Shown: positions 42,438 to 52,276 of the stretch, piece by piece
Layout: each line of letters starts with the position of its first letter
Position numbering within the stretch: the first letter of the stretch is position 1
Source: Campylobacterales bacterium
GTDB taxonomy: Bacteria > Campylobacterota > Campylobacteria > Campylobacterales > Sulfurimonadaceae
DNA length: 64,000 nt
Direction: 5' to 3'
NCBI GenBank assembly: GCA_026390115.1
Contig: JAPLGO010000034.1
Coordinates: 1-64,000 of the forward strand
Notes under the pieces: model-generated
The model's input: the letters and a program-made list of their open reading frames with translations, nothing else
Told to the model about the DNA's origin: nothing
Database searches by the model: none
Position numbers and translations under genes: made by a program

Positions 42438-43945
42438 ATCCGAGAGAACTACAGAACTCATATCTAAAAAATAAGCAAAAATTTCATGATTATATAGATA
42501 CTATCAAAAAAAATAGTCCATGGGATATTTATACAATTATTAATCCAACGCTAATAAAAAACCCGTATACCAGTGATTTTCCAAAAAAATATTTTATAAA
42601 CGGTTCTGAGTTTTCAAATAGAATAATGATTTTCACAAAAAACATTTTTAAGTTTTACATCAAAAACTTTTACCTGCTCCTTTCTTATTTCATAGCTTTT
42701 GTTTTGTACAAGATATATTTCAAAAAACAGAGAAAAAATGAGCCTAAAATCATTATAGATACTTTTGGACTTGTGGATAAAACAAATACTGAAAATATTT
42801 TTAATGAAAACTATTTTGCAGGCATATATAAAACATTTGAGCGATTTGAAATACAATATGCGATATTGCCGAGACTTTACGGAGTCGGTAAAAATCCATG
42901 GAAGCTAGTGAAATTTTTTAGCATCATAAATCAAGATAGCAGAGATTTTATATTTGAATATGAGCTTTTAGAGTTGAAAGATTTTGCTTTCTTATCTATT
43001 TTAACAGTCTTGTATCCATTTAAAACTTTAAGATTATTGCAAAAAGAGAGAACAATCGATGATAAAATCTTTAATAACTCTTTGCTAGAAGATATAAAAC
43101 ATTTTAGTTTTGATAGTTTGACTCGATATATTTTAGGTGAAAATTTGGCAAAGATTCAGTCAATAGAAAGAATTTACTCGTGGAGTGAATTTCAAGTTAT
43201 TGAGAGGGGCTTTAATTTTGCAGTAAGAAAAAATAGTAGTGCTATTAAACTAGTAGGATGCCAGTTTTATTTAAACTACGAAACATACTTTAACACTTAT
43301 GTGGATGACTTAGACTATGAGATGCTCAGCGCACCTCATGAAGTTTTTGTAAATGGAACGTACTATCTACTTGATAGACAAAAAGTTGAATATAATACCG
43401 GAGTATCACTCAGATATAAAAATATTTTTGACTTTAAGGGCATAAAAGAAGAAAAAAATATTTTACTTCTGGGCTCATATATAGAAAAAGATACAAAGCA
43501 TATGCTTGAAAGTGTCAAAGAGTTTGACAATGTGATATTCAAGAATCATCCGGCAGTAGATATAAAAAAGTTCGGAGTTTTGCCAAAAAATGTTACAGTC
43601 TCAAATGAAAATATTTATAAGCTTTTTGAACATGCAAAGCTTGTTATAGGAACGGCATCCGGCACTTCTGTAGAATCCTTGGCATGTGGAATTTCAGTTA
43701 TAATAATAGCCAGTTTGGATAACCTGACAGCAAACCCTTTGGTTGCACATGGGCAAGGTAAAATTTGGGATATAGCCTTTGAAAGAGAGGATGTCAACGC
43801 CATCTACGCAAATCTTATGGAGTTTAGGGTAAATCATAAAAATGAGATAAAAGAAATTTCTGCATGGTACAGAGATAATTTTTTTGTAGAGCCGACAGAA
43901 GAGAATATTGTAGAAGTATTTGAATTAAAGATGAAGGTAAGTTAA
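42434..43945 (+). CDS. Putative GT-B glycosyltransferase of unknown family
   Basis: A 503-residue protein. One hydrophobic segment near residues 72-95 (FYLLLSYFIAFVLYKIYF) probably inserts in or lies on the membrane. The C-terminal half looks like a capsule-type GT-B domain: NILLLGSYIEKDTKHML, VIFKNHPAVDIKKFGVLP and KLVIGTASGTSVESLACGISVII, which resemble KpsS/KpsC-like or sialyltransferase-like nucleotide-binding ends. It may transfer the CMP-ulosonate of this block. I cannot name the family. Confidence 0.6.
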   Translation: MNPRELQNSYLKNKQKFHDYIDTIKKNSPWDIYTIINPTLIKNPYTSDFPKKYFINGSEFSNRIMIFTKNIFKFYIKNFYLLLSYFIAFVLYKIYFKKQRKNEPKIIIDTFGLVDKTNTENIFNENYFAGIYKTFERFEIQYAILPRLYGVGKNPWKLVKFFSIINQDSRDFIFEYELLELKDFAFLSILTVLYPFKTLRLLQKERTIDDKIFNNSLLEDIKHFSFDSLTRYILGENLAKIQSIERIYSWSEFQVIERGFNFAVRKNSSAIKLVGCQFYLNYETYFNTYVDDLDYEMLSAPHEVFVNGTYYLLDRQKVEYNTGVSLRYKNIFDFKGIKEEKNILLLGSYIEKDTKHMLESVKEFDNVIFKNHPAVDIKKFGVLPKNVTVSNENIYKLFEHAKLVIGTASGTSVESLACGISVIIIASLDNLTANPLVAHGQGKIWDIAFEREDVNAIYANLMEFRVNHKNEIKEISAWYRDNFFVEPTEENIVEVFELKMKVS

Positions 43946-44692
43946 GTGAAAGAAATAGAATATTGGATGGGTAAAAAAGAAATTGAAGGTATGTACACCT
44001 CTGACTATTGGAATAATATAGAAGAAGAAAAAACAAAAGAGTGGTGGATAGAAGATTCAAAGGATAAAAAGGTCGAACAGTATCTTCTACGAAGTGGTTT
44101 AAAAGAAGAATTTGATTTAGCATTGAAAAATTCTGAGATTAAGGGGAAAGTGCTTGATTTAGCAGCAGGAACATGTTGGACATCTGCTGAATTGTCAAAG
44201 TATGACAATGTGTCCGAGATAGATGCTGTAGAATTTTCTTATCATAGAATAAATGATTTAGCACCTAAAACTATTGAATCACTGGGTGGTAAGAAAGAAA
44301 AAATTAATAGAATATTAGGTAGTTTTTATGATATAAAAAGAGATGATGAAACTTACGATGTAGTTGTTTTATCACAAGCATATCATCATGCGCAGTATCC
44401 TTTAAAGCTATTTCATGAATGTAATAGGGTCTTGAAAAAAGGAGGATATATTTTAATTATAGGTGAGCATATTGTGGATAAGAAAAGAATTTTTCGTAGG
44501 TTAATAAAGAATATATTAAATCGCAAATTTTCATTTGATATTTTCAAAGAATTTTATAATCATAATGATCCATTAGGAGATCACTCTTATCTACTTCAGG
44601 ATTACAAATTTACTTTTTATGCATATGGGTATGATTATAAATTATTAAGTTCAGGGGTTAGAGGTTCATCAATTTTTATAGGCAAAAAATAA
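43946..44692 (+). CDS. SAM-dependent methyltransferase
   Basis: A 248-residue class I methyltransferase from GTG 43946 (GAAGGT upstream, immediately after the previous stop). Motif I VLDLAAGTCWTSAELSK (about residue 68), DVVVLSQAYHHAQYPLKLF and RVLKKGGYILIIGEH are clear. The N-terminus (YWMGKKEIEGMYTSDYWNNI) is typical of sugar-pathway methyltransferases. It is again strongly AT-rich relative to its flanks, a small AT-rich patch within the less AT-rich 39-49 kb part. Confidence 0.85.
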   Translation: MKEIEYWMGKKEIEGMYTSDYWNNIEEEKTKEWWIEDSKDKKVEQYLLRSGLKEEFDLALKNSEIKGKVLDLAAGTCWTSAELSKYDNVSEIDAVEFSYHRINDLAPKTIESLGGKKEKINRILGSFYDIKRDDETYDVVVLSQAYHHAQYPLKLFHECNRVLKKGGYILIIGEHIVDKKRIFRRLIKNILNRKFSFDIFKEFYNHNDPLGDHSYLLQDYKFTFYAYGYDYKLLSSGVRGSSIFIGKK

Positions 44693-44723
44693 AGTTAACA
44701 AAAATTATAATCAGAGCATACTA

Positions 44724-45530
44724 ATGAAAAATAAAAATCAACCTCTAGTGACGGTTATAACGCCGTTGTATAATGCAGAAAAATATATTGCCCAAACTAT
44801 TGAGAGTGTTTTAAACCAAACATATATAAACTGGGAAATGATTATTGTGGATGATTGCTCTACAGATGTAAGCAGAAAAATCGTTAAAACGTATGAAAAA
44901 GAAGATAACAGAGTAATATTGCTGGAGTCTTCAATAAACTTTGGTGGTCCGGCAAAACCCAGAAACAGAGGCTTAGAAAATGCTAAAGGGGAGTATGTGG
45001 CTTTTTTAGATGCCGATGATGTTTGGTTGCCTGAGAAATTAGAAAAACAGCTGGATTTTATAAGAAGTACAAATGCAGATATTGTACATACTCTGGCGAA
45101 TGTAATAGATGAAAACTCCATACATCAAGGATTTTTAAATGGGCATAGGGTTTATAACAAGCTGAAATATTTATTTAATGAAAAAAGTGTTTTATACTAT
45201 ACAAATTTTATAAATATTAATTCAGTTCTCATGAAGACAAATCAACAGATAAAATTTAGTGAAGATAAAAATTTAGTAGCACTCGAAGATTGGAATTATT
45301 GGATTGATAATTTATATTCAGGATTAACAGTGAAACTTTTAGAAGAAAGGCTCTTAAATTATAGAGTGCATTCAGCTTCTATATCCTCTAGAGAAACTGA
45401 CACCGGCTATAGAAAAGGGTTGTATTTGCTCTCTTTTTTGCTTTTAAATAAAAAAATCTCAATAGGTCACTATGTATTAAGTTCAACTCTTTGGGTAGTG
45501 AAGTTAATACTAAAGAATAGTAAACTTTAG
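44724..45530 (+). CDS. GT2-family glycosyltransferase
   Basis: A 268-residue inverting GT-A transferase. VTVITPLYNAEKYIAQTIES and MIIVDDCSTDVSRKIV bind the nucleotide; AKPRNRGLENAKGEYVAFLD then ADDVW gives the DxD metal site; LVALEDWNYW supplies the ED general base. A C-terminal hydrophobic stretch (LYLLSFLLLNKKISIG) may touch the membrane. One of the assembly transferases for the repeat unit; sugar unknown. Confidence 0.92.
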   Translation: MKNKNQPLVTVITPLYNAEKYIAQTIESVLNQTYINWEMIIVDDCSTDVSRKIVKTYEKEDNRVILLESSINFGGPAKPRNRGLENAKGEYVAFLDADDVWLPEKLEKQLDFIRSTNADIVHTLANVIDENSIHQGFLNGHRVYNKLKYLFNEKSVLYYTNFININSVLMKTNQQIKFSEDKNLVALEDWNYWIDNLYSGLTVKLLEERLLNYRVHSASISSRETDTGYRKGLYLLSFLLLNKKISIGHYVLSSTLWVVKLILKNSKL

Positions 45531-45559
45531 TTGCGTACATTTAAAGTAAAGGAGCTTTT

Positions 45560-46378
45560 TTGGCACTGAATATCATCATTGGTAAAAGCAGTAACCTCTC
45601 AAATGCATTGAGTGTGGCACTAAATAATGCTGTTACAGTATCTTCGCGAGAACTCATGGAAGATGTAAACATTTTAGAAAAATATAAAAATCAAAATATT
45701 AATCTTATTTTTAACAACTTCCAACCTGCAACAGAGTTGAATACTCTTCATAGTGCCGAGAAATATATTACAAATGCCATTTTAATAACAGCAAAAGTAT
45801 TAGATTATTTTAAAACCAGCAGTATCAATAAAATAATTTATACCAGCAGCAGCTCCGTTTATGGGAACAATATTTTATGCCATGAAAAAGATGAGCTGAA
45901 GCCCATGAATCTGCATGCCTCACTCAAAGTGGCAAATGAAAAACTTATAGAGAAATATTGCAGTGACAATAACATCGACTATACAATTGCCAGAATATTC
46001 AACATGTATGGCGGGCATGATAATTTTTCAATCATCAGTAAAATAGTCAAATCATATAAAACCCATCAACAACTCACAATTGTCAATAATGGCAATGCTA
46101 TAAGAGATTTTATACATATTGACGATGTGGTTGAGGTATATGCAAAGCTTTTAAATAGTAAAAATGTTCCTATTTTAAATATAGGCATAGGGAACGGTAT
46201 CTCGATTAAAACTATTCTAGACTATCTGAAAAATAATAAGATTGATATTTCTGTAGATAATATAACAAAAAATGAATTGAAAATTTCTACAGCCGATAAT
46301 CAGCTGTTGATAAATTTAACAGGCAAAAAAACATTTAAAGAAGTGCAACAATTTTTGAAAGAAGAACTGCAAACATGA
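45560..46378 (+). CDS. SDR-like protein with altered active site
   Basis: A 272-residue extended-SDR-like protein from TTG 45560, behind AAAGGAG. IIYTSSSSVYGNN and VANEKLIEKY, ARIFNMYGGHDNF and IRDFIHIDDVVEVY place it in the NAD-dependent epimerase family. The glycine loop is eroded (IIIGKSSNLSNALS), and the catalytic Tyr-x3-Lys reads LHASLK, with His in place of Tyr. So it may bind substrate without normal catalysis or use another mechanism. ATGA-coupled to the next glycosyltransferase. Confidence 0.78.
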   Translation: MALNIIIGKSSNLSNALSVALNNAVTVSSRELMEDVNILEKYKNQNINLIFNNFQPATELNTLHSAEKYITNAILITAKVLDYFKTSSINKIIYTSSSSVYGNNILCHEKDELKPMNLHASLKVANEKLIEKYCSDNNIDYTIARIFNMYGGHDNFSIISKIVKSYKTHQQLTIVNNGNAIRDFIHIDDVVEVYAKLLNSKNVPILNIGIGNGISIKTILDYLKNNKIDISVDNITKNELKISTADNQLLINLTGKKTFKEVQQFLKEELQT

Positions 46379-47520
46379 ACAAGTTGGTTATTGTCGTAAC
46401 TGTTCCGGTCGTGCTGGAGACATGGCTTAAAGGACAGGCGAAATTTTTATCCAACTATTATGAAGTAGAAATAATTACATCAAATTCTGAAAATATAAAA
46501 AGTATCGAAAACTTTGAAAATGTTTCCATTACAGTGGTTGATTTTAATAGGAAAATAAATTTCTTCAAAGATTTGAAAGTGTTGATACAATTGTTTTTTT
46601 ATTTTATAAAGAAACGCCCATCCATTGTATATACATTGACGCCAAAAGCCGGACTGCTGGGCATGATTGCTTCTTATATGGCTATGGTGCCAAATAGAAT
46701 TCACTGCGTGGTAGGACTGCCGCACTTAGAAGCGAAAGGCAGAAGAAAAAAATTTTTAATCTTAACAGAAAAACTAACATATTTATTTGCAACGAACCTT
46801 TTTTGCAATAGTTTTAATCTGATTGCCGAAATAAAGAAGTTAACTGCTAAAAATATAAATGTGATTGCTCAAGGTTCTGTAAATGGTGTTGATACAGACT
46901 ATTTTAATAATACTTTCACCCAAGAAGAAAAGCAGCAAATAAGAGTTAAAAATAAGATTCTTGAAAATGATTTTGTCTTAACTTTTGTCGGAAGAATTGT
47001 TAAAGATAAAGGGATAGATGAACTTCTGAATGTTTTTATGGAGTTGAAAAAAAAGTATGCAAATCTGAAATTACTGCTTATAGGCGATTATGAAAATGAG
47101 TCAGACCCTATCTCAGATGAGGGTAAAAAAATCATGGAGTCGGATGAAGATGTAATCTATATCAAATTTCAAGAAGATATCAGAAAATTTTTAGCTATCT
47201 CGGATTTGTTTGTTTTACCTTCTTACAGAGAAGGATTGCCAAATGTTTTAATTGAAGCCGGAAGTTACGGCATACCGCTTGTAGCTACAAACATTAACGG
47301 TTGCAATGAAATAATCCAGCATGGAGAGAACGGAGCACTGGTAAATAAAAAAGATGAAGCAAGTCTCTATAATGAAATTGAAAAGTTTATTACAGACAAA
47401 AAATATTACAGCTCCATCAAAAACAGTGTAAGAAAGAGTATTGTGGATAGATATTCCCAAAAATATTTTTATGATGCGTTGCATAAGGAATTTTCAAACA
47501 TACAAATGAGTAAAAGATGA
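46375..47520 (+). CDS. GT4-family glycosyltransferase (CapM/PglA-like)
   Basis: A 381-residue GT-B transferase. YTLTPKAGLLGMIASYMA, VVGLPHLEAKGRRKK, GSVNGVDTDYFNN, FVGRIVKDKGIDELL and the C-terminal PSYREGLPNVLIEAGSYGIP (E-x7-E) match the CapM/PglA/WbpT group that adds GalNAc or related sugars to a lipid-linked acceptor. It precedes the WbpV/WbpL-like pair, so it may add the second sugar of the repeat. Confidence 0.9.
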   Translation: MNKLVIVVTVPVVLETWLKGQAKFLSNYYEVEIITSNSENIKSIENFENVSITVVDFNRKINFFKDLKVLIQLFFYFIKKRPSIVYTLTPKAGLLGMIASYMAMVPNRIHCVVGLPHLEAKGRRKKFLILTEKLTYLFATNLFCNSFNLIAEIKKLTAKNINVIAQGSVNGVDTDYFNNTFTQEEKQQIRVKNKILENDFVLTFVGRIVKDKGIDELLNVFMELKKKYANLKLLLIGDYENESDPISDEGKKIMESDEDVIYIKFQEDIRKFLAISDLFVLPSYREGLPNVLIEAGSYGIPLVATNINGCNEIIQHGENGALVNKKDEASLYNEIEKFITDKKYYSSIKNSVRKSIVDRYSQKYFYDALHKEFSNIQMSKR

Positions 47521-48374
47521 ATAAAATCTTGCTCACCGGCTCAAATGGTTTCATCGGGAGTTATTTTTTAGATAATTACAGCAGCGTGCATGAGATACAT
47601 AAATTTTCATTTTTAAAAGATGATATAACTAAATTAGATTTAGAGACTATAGATGTGGTTGTTCACCTCTCAGCGTTGGTACACAGAATGGGTGGAGCGA
47701 GTGCTGAGGAGTATGAAAAAGTAAATGTGATGCAAACCTTGGAACTAGCAAAAAAAACAAAAGCTTCCGGTGTAAAGCAGTTTGTGTTTATGAGTACGGT
47801 TAAAGTTTACGGGGAAGAGACAGAGACAGTTTATAATGAGATAAGTGAGTGCAAACCTGAAGATGAGTATGGAAAGAGTAAACTAAAGGCAGAGCGAGAA
47901 CTCCAAAAACTCGAGAGTGAGAATTTCAAAATCACTATAATAAGAACACCGATTGTTTATGGTCATGGAGTAAAAGCAAATATCAAGAATCTTCTGAATT
48001 TAGTTAAAAAAGTCTCAATCTTACCATTCGCTGAGATACGAAACAGAAGAAGCATGGTGTATGTAGGAAATCTTTCTCATTTGATAAATGAGGTGATTAT
48101 TCAGAGAAAAAGCGGAATATTTTTGGCAAGCGATGATGCGCCGCTCAGCACCACTAAATTAATAGAACTGATAGTAGACGGCTTAGGCAAAAAAGTTTAT
48201 CTTCTTAAAATACCGTTTTTTGAAACGCTTTTAAGACTGCTCAAACCATCCTTTCATAAAAGGCTTTATGGAAGTTTAGAGGTGGATAATAGCATCACAA
48301 AAGAGAAACTTAATCTGAAGAATCCATATACGGCAGAAGAGGGAATTGTACTTATGATAAAAGGGGAGAAGTAG
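47517..48374 (+). CDS. WbpV-like nucleotide-sugar 4-reductase/epimerase
   Basis: A 285-residue SDR. ILLTGSNGFIGSYFL, VHLSALVHRMGGASAEEYEK, FMSTVKVYGEET and EYGKSKLKAERELQ (Tyr-x3-Lys) follow the WbpV/WreQ subgroup, which makes UDP-QuiNAc from the 4-keto sugar. It is directly followed by a WecA/WbpL-type initiating transferase, the same order as at the end of several Pseudomonas O-antigen loci. Product could be UDP-D-QuiNAc or UDP-D-FucNAc. Confidence 0.82.
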   Translation: MNKILLTGSNGFIGSYFLDNYSSVHEIHKFSFLKDDITKLDLETIDVVVHLSALVHRMGGASAEEYEKVNVMQTLELAKKTKASGVKQFVFMSTVKVYGEETETVYNEISECKPEDEYGKSKLKAERELQKLESENFKITIIRTPIVYGHGVKANIKNLLNLVKKVSILPFAEIRNRRSMVYVGNLSHLINEVIIQRKSGIFLASDDAPLSTTKLIELIVDGLGKKVYLLKIPFFETLLRLLKPSFHKRLYGSLEVDNSITKEKLNLKNPYTAEEGIVLMIKGEK

Positions 48375-49340
48375 TTGATTTATTTACTTTTATTTTTACT
48401 CTCTTTCATCATGACATATCTTATAAAAAATCACGCTCTCAAAAACTCTTTAGTAGCCGAGGTGAATGAGAGAAGTTCTCATATAACTCCAACCCCGCAT
48501 GGAGGCGGAATTGCTATTGCATTTACATGGTTTTCCGGTCTTCTTTATCTCTATTTTTATGAGCAGATTGAACCAAAACTCTTCTATGCTTTGATGATTG
48601 GTGTAGTTATTTCTGCTGTTAGTTATGCAGATGATTTGTTTGAATTGAGTGCAAAATTGAGGCTTATGGTGCAGGGAGGTGTCGCTCTTTTAGGGCTTTT
48701 TGCTCTTGGTGGATTAGAATCAATTGATTTTGGAATCTTTGTTGTAAAAAATCAAATCATCACAAATCTGTTTGCTTTTTTTCTTATTGTTTGGTTTATA
48801 AATCTTTACAACTTTTTAGATGGAATTGATGGTTATGCGGGCAGTGAAGCTCTCTTCTTGGCACTTGCTGGAGTAACGCTTTTCGGCGGAGCACATTTTG
48901 CAGTTTTAGCTGTATCGGTTCTTGGCTTTTTGGTGTGGAACTGGCATAAAGCTAAAATATTTATGGGTGATGTAGGAAGTACGTTGTTGGGATATACAGT
49001 TGCTGTTTTTACACTTTATTATACAAATCAAGAGAGTTCAAACATGTGGGTATGGATAGTTCTTTTTGGGCTCTTCTGGTTTGATGCAACTTTGACACTT
49101 TTTCGGAGATACAAAAATGGCGAAAAACTGAGTAAAGCTCATAAAAAGCATGCCTACCAAAGACTCATCCAAAGTGGATGGAGCCATGACAAGGTTGTAA
49201 AATATTCTATAATTGTAAATCTGTTTTTTTTAATTTCGGTAGAGTTTATAGTCAATAGAACTGCTGTTTTTTTTGTGAGTATTGTAGTGCTATATGGCAT
49301 TGTGAAATTTATTGATAGCAAAAAAAGATTCGAAAAGTAA
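48375..49340 (+). CDS. WecA/WbpL-type UDP-HexNAc:undecaprenyl-P transferase
   Basis: A 321-residue integral membrane enzyme from TTG 48375, abutting the previous stop, with about 9-11 hydrophobic segments. The MraY/WecA family motifs are present: TPHGGGIAIAFTW near residue 37, SYADDLFELSAKLR (DD, Mg site) near 77, YNFLDGIDGYAG near 143, FMGDVGSTLLGY near 196, and the HxxH-like KAHKKHAYQRL loop. It starts the lipid-linked repeat with a HexNAc-1-phosphate. This is the second initiating enzyme in the operon (see 13977). Last gene before the serS remnant. Confidence 0.93.
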   Translation: MIYLLLFLLSFIMTYLIKNHALKNSLVAEVNERSSHITPTPHGGGIAIAFTWFSGLLYLYFYEQIEPKLFYALMIGVVISAVSYADDLFELSAKLRLMVQGGVALLGLFALGGLESIDFGIFVVKNQIITNLFAFFLIVWFINLYNFLDGIDGYAGSEALFLALAGVTLFGGAHFAVLAVSVLGFLVWNWHKAKIFMGDVGSTLLGYTVAVFTLYYTNQESSNMWVWIVLFGLFWFDATLTLFRRYKNGEKLSKAHKKHAYQRLIQSGWSHDKVVKYSIIVNLFFLISVEFIVNRTAVFFVSIVVLYGIVKFIDSKKRFEK

Positions 49341-49404
49341 TATTTACGAAAGAGCTGTTTCTTGATTTGCTTCCAGATTAACCTCTTTTTATTAAAAGAA
49401 GAAC

Positions 49405-49442
49405 ATTAAAAACCCAATAAATCTAGGCAGCCTATAGGCACT
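49405..49442. repeat. Element-end-like sequence beyond the displaced serS end
   Basis: About 29 of 36 bases match the sequence between the integrase and serS near 59090-59125, including a GGCAGC-CTATAGGCACT motif (49426-49442). So the DNA beyond the displaced serS end itself looks like the outer end of a related element, perhaps left by an earlier insertion. Confidence 0.5.
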
Positions 49443-49469
49443 CATTTGCATATTTAAAGTAGTATAAAG

Positions 49470-50041
<572 letters not shown>

Positions 50042-52258
50042 TCAATCAAATAAATTTAAGGCACTTTTCTCACTAGTTATATGCTTATAGCCCATCTGGG
50101 TGTATCCCTTAAGTCTCTTAGTGAAACTAGATTTGAGCATCGCTACATTCTCATCCACAAAATCAATAGCTAAACATTTCTGCCCTCTTCTTCCAACTCT
50201 TCCTAAATACTGAATAATTCTGCCTTGGTAAGATATTGGCATAGTAAATACAATAGTATCAAGATGGGCAAAATCAATACCCTCTCCGATATATCCACTT
50301 GTAGATAAAATTATATTGGCTTCATGAGCCTCAGCTAAAGCCACTCTTTGAATTTTCGTGCCCATCCCGCCATACAATAGTGTTGATTTGATATTTTTAC
50401 TTTTGAGCCCATGATAGAGTATATTTAAGTGCTCTATTCTCTCGCTAATAATAAGCACTTTTCGACCGTGTAGCTTTTCAATCTCACTAATGATTAATTC
50501 ATTTCTATCAAAGTCTTCTATAAGTTCACCAAGTATCATTGTAAATTCATTTTTATATGCTTCAAAATTTGTACGGATACTTTTTAATATATTGGTTTGT
50601 TCTTTATTTCTTTTTACTTCATGTACTATCTCACCACATTGCATCGACATAATCGGATGCATACCATCTTGCCTTTTTGGTGTAGCACTTAAAGCAACAA
50701 CAAATTTACCTTTAAATTTTTTAAGAGGCACTTCAAAAGATACTGCTGGTATGTGATGTGCTTCATCTATGATGATTTGCGAATAATCTTCGATAAGCTC
50801 AGGTTTATTTTTTAGTGATTGCAACATCGCTATATCAATATTTGATGTTAACTTCTTTTTACCTTTGCCAAGCTGTCCAATAATTTTCTTATCAATTTCA
50901 AAATATTCACTAAGTCTATCTGCCCATTGTTCCAGTAAAGTAATTTTATGTACCAATATAAGAGTGTTAACGCCCCTCTTTGCAATAACTGCAGAAGCTA
51001 TCGCAGTTTTTCCAAACCCCGGAGGTGCTATTAAAATTGAGTAATTATTTTTCAGAATTTTATCAAATGCAATTTTTTGCTCATCTCTCAGCTTTATAAT
51101 AAACTTTGGTTTATCTATATTTTTTGTAAACCTTTCATCTTCAATGGTAAGTGTTGCATTATTGGATGTAAATAAATCTTGTACTTTTGTAATTAACCCT
51201 CTTGGTAAAATCACATATCTTTCATTTAAATCAAAAAGTGAAATGACTCTTGGCGTATTAAATGTTGATTTTCTCAGGTTTTGACGAATATAAAATTCTG
51301 GGTTTGTAAAAGATGCCAATCTTTGAAGAGTATTTAAAAGTGTTTTTGACAACTCCATTTTTTCAATATAGAGTGCCTCGTAAATAATAGCTTTAGTTGT
51401 TTTTGGGAATGAGATAGGTTTAGATTGTTTAATTTCCCATGGCATTAATGAGTCTACTTCACCTGTATTTGAAACTATAGTATTTTGTAAAATATTTAAT
51501 AATTTTGAGGAAGATATTTTTGATACATTTTTTAGAATACTCCACTGGTCTGGAAACGGCTGCATGGTATCAATATCTATAAATACCGTTTTATTTTCTA
51601 TTCGTGAAGTATATTGAAGTGGAAGTGCGACTAAATTACCAAGTGCGTCTGTAGCCACAAAATCTTGATTTGGAAACATTCTATCGTAACTGCTCATATC
51701 TATGCCATTTCCAATATCCATCGCCTTTGTAATTAAAATATCACCAAGTTTCCTAACACTGCTAGCCAATACCAAACCATCAAAGAAAAACCAGATATGG
51801 ATACCATTACCTGATTTGGAGAGTTCTATCAATGGAAGTATATTGAACTCTTTACAAATCTGATTGATAGCTCTTGTATCTTCAATGAAACTTGCTTTAT
51901 CCAAATCTATAACCAAAAATTTAGCCATGGTTTGGTTTATAACAGCATAAGTACCAAGTCTTATTTTTCCTTCTAAGTGTTTTTGGATTATGTTATCATC
52001 TATGGGAACATAATCGTTACCCCTAAAAGTATATGCTACGGGAGAGTATCCTTTTTTTGTGCCATCTTTACTTATCCAGTAAGTTGGAAATACATCTTCG
52101 CGGGCTATAAAAAGTGATTTAAATAGGGAGATTTTTTGTTGTTTTGAGAATGGGGATAACTTTTCTATAATCTGTTTGGTTTGCAGTATCTCTTTCTCAA
52201 TTGATTGTTTTTGTGATTCTAATGAATTTAATTTAGAGTAGAGTTCGTTTAATTGCAT
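50042..52258 (-). CDS. AEP primase-like domain fused to an SF2 helicase (TOTE-like)
   Basis: A 738-residue protein. Residues 1-40 are coiled-coil. Residues about 50-260 form an archaeo-eukaryotic primase-type domain: metal-binding D118-x-D120 in FLVIDLD, then SKSGNGIHIWFFFD with His154, and ATDALGNLVALPLQ. The C-terminal half is a superfamily II helicase: Walker A APPGFGKTA (about 407), LVHKITLLEQW, IIIDEAHHIP (about 496), SATPKRQDGM (about 523), and motif VI QYLGRVGRRGQ (about 684). This AEP+SF2 layout is known from TOTE-type conflict systems, thought to act against mobile DNA; the mechanism is unproven. The gene starts 18 bp after the YafQ-like toxin gene and has no clear ribosome site, so it probably shares the toxin-antitoxin promoter. 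Confidence 0.85.
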   Translation of the reverse strand: MQLNELYSKLNSLESQKQSIEKEILQTKQIIEKLSPFSKQQKISLFKSLFIAREDVFPTYWISKDGTKKGYSPVAYTFRGNDYVPIDDNIIQKHLEGKIRLGTYAVINQTMAKFLVIDLDKASFIEDTRAINQICKEFNILPLIELSKSGNGIHIWFFFDGLVLASSVRKLGDILITKAMDIGNGIDMSSYDRMFPNQDFVATDALGNLVALPLQYTSRIENKTVFIDIDTMQPFPDQWSILKNVSKISSSKLLNILQNTIVSNTGEVDSLMPWEIKQSKPISFPKTTKAIIYEALYIEKMELSKTLLNTLQRLASFTNPEFYIRQNLRKSTFNTPRVISLFDLNERYVILPRGLITKVQDLFTSNNATLTIEDERFTKNIDKPKFIIKLRDEQKIAFDKILKNNYSILIAPPGFGKTAIASAVIAKRGVNTLILVHKITLLEQWADRLSEYFEIDKKIIGQLGKGKKKLTSNIDIAMLQSLKNKPELIEDYSQIIIDEAHHIPAVSFEVPLKKFKGKFVVALSATPKRQDGMHPIMSMQCGEIVHEVKRNKEQTNILKSIRTNFEAYKNEFTMILGELIEDFDRNELIISEIEKLHGRKVLIISERIEHLNILYHGLKSKNIKSTLLYGGMGTKIQRVALAEAHEANIILSTSGYIGEGIDFAHLDTIVFTMPISYQGRIIQYLGRVGRRGQKCLAIDFVDENVAMLKSSFTKRLKGYTQMGYKHITSEKSALNLFD

Positions 52259-52276
52259 GTTGAATATTTGTGATGG

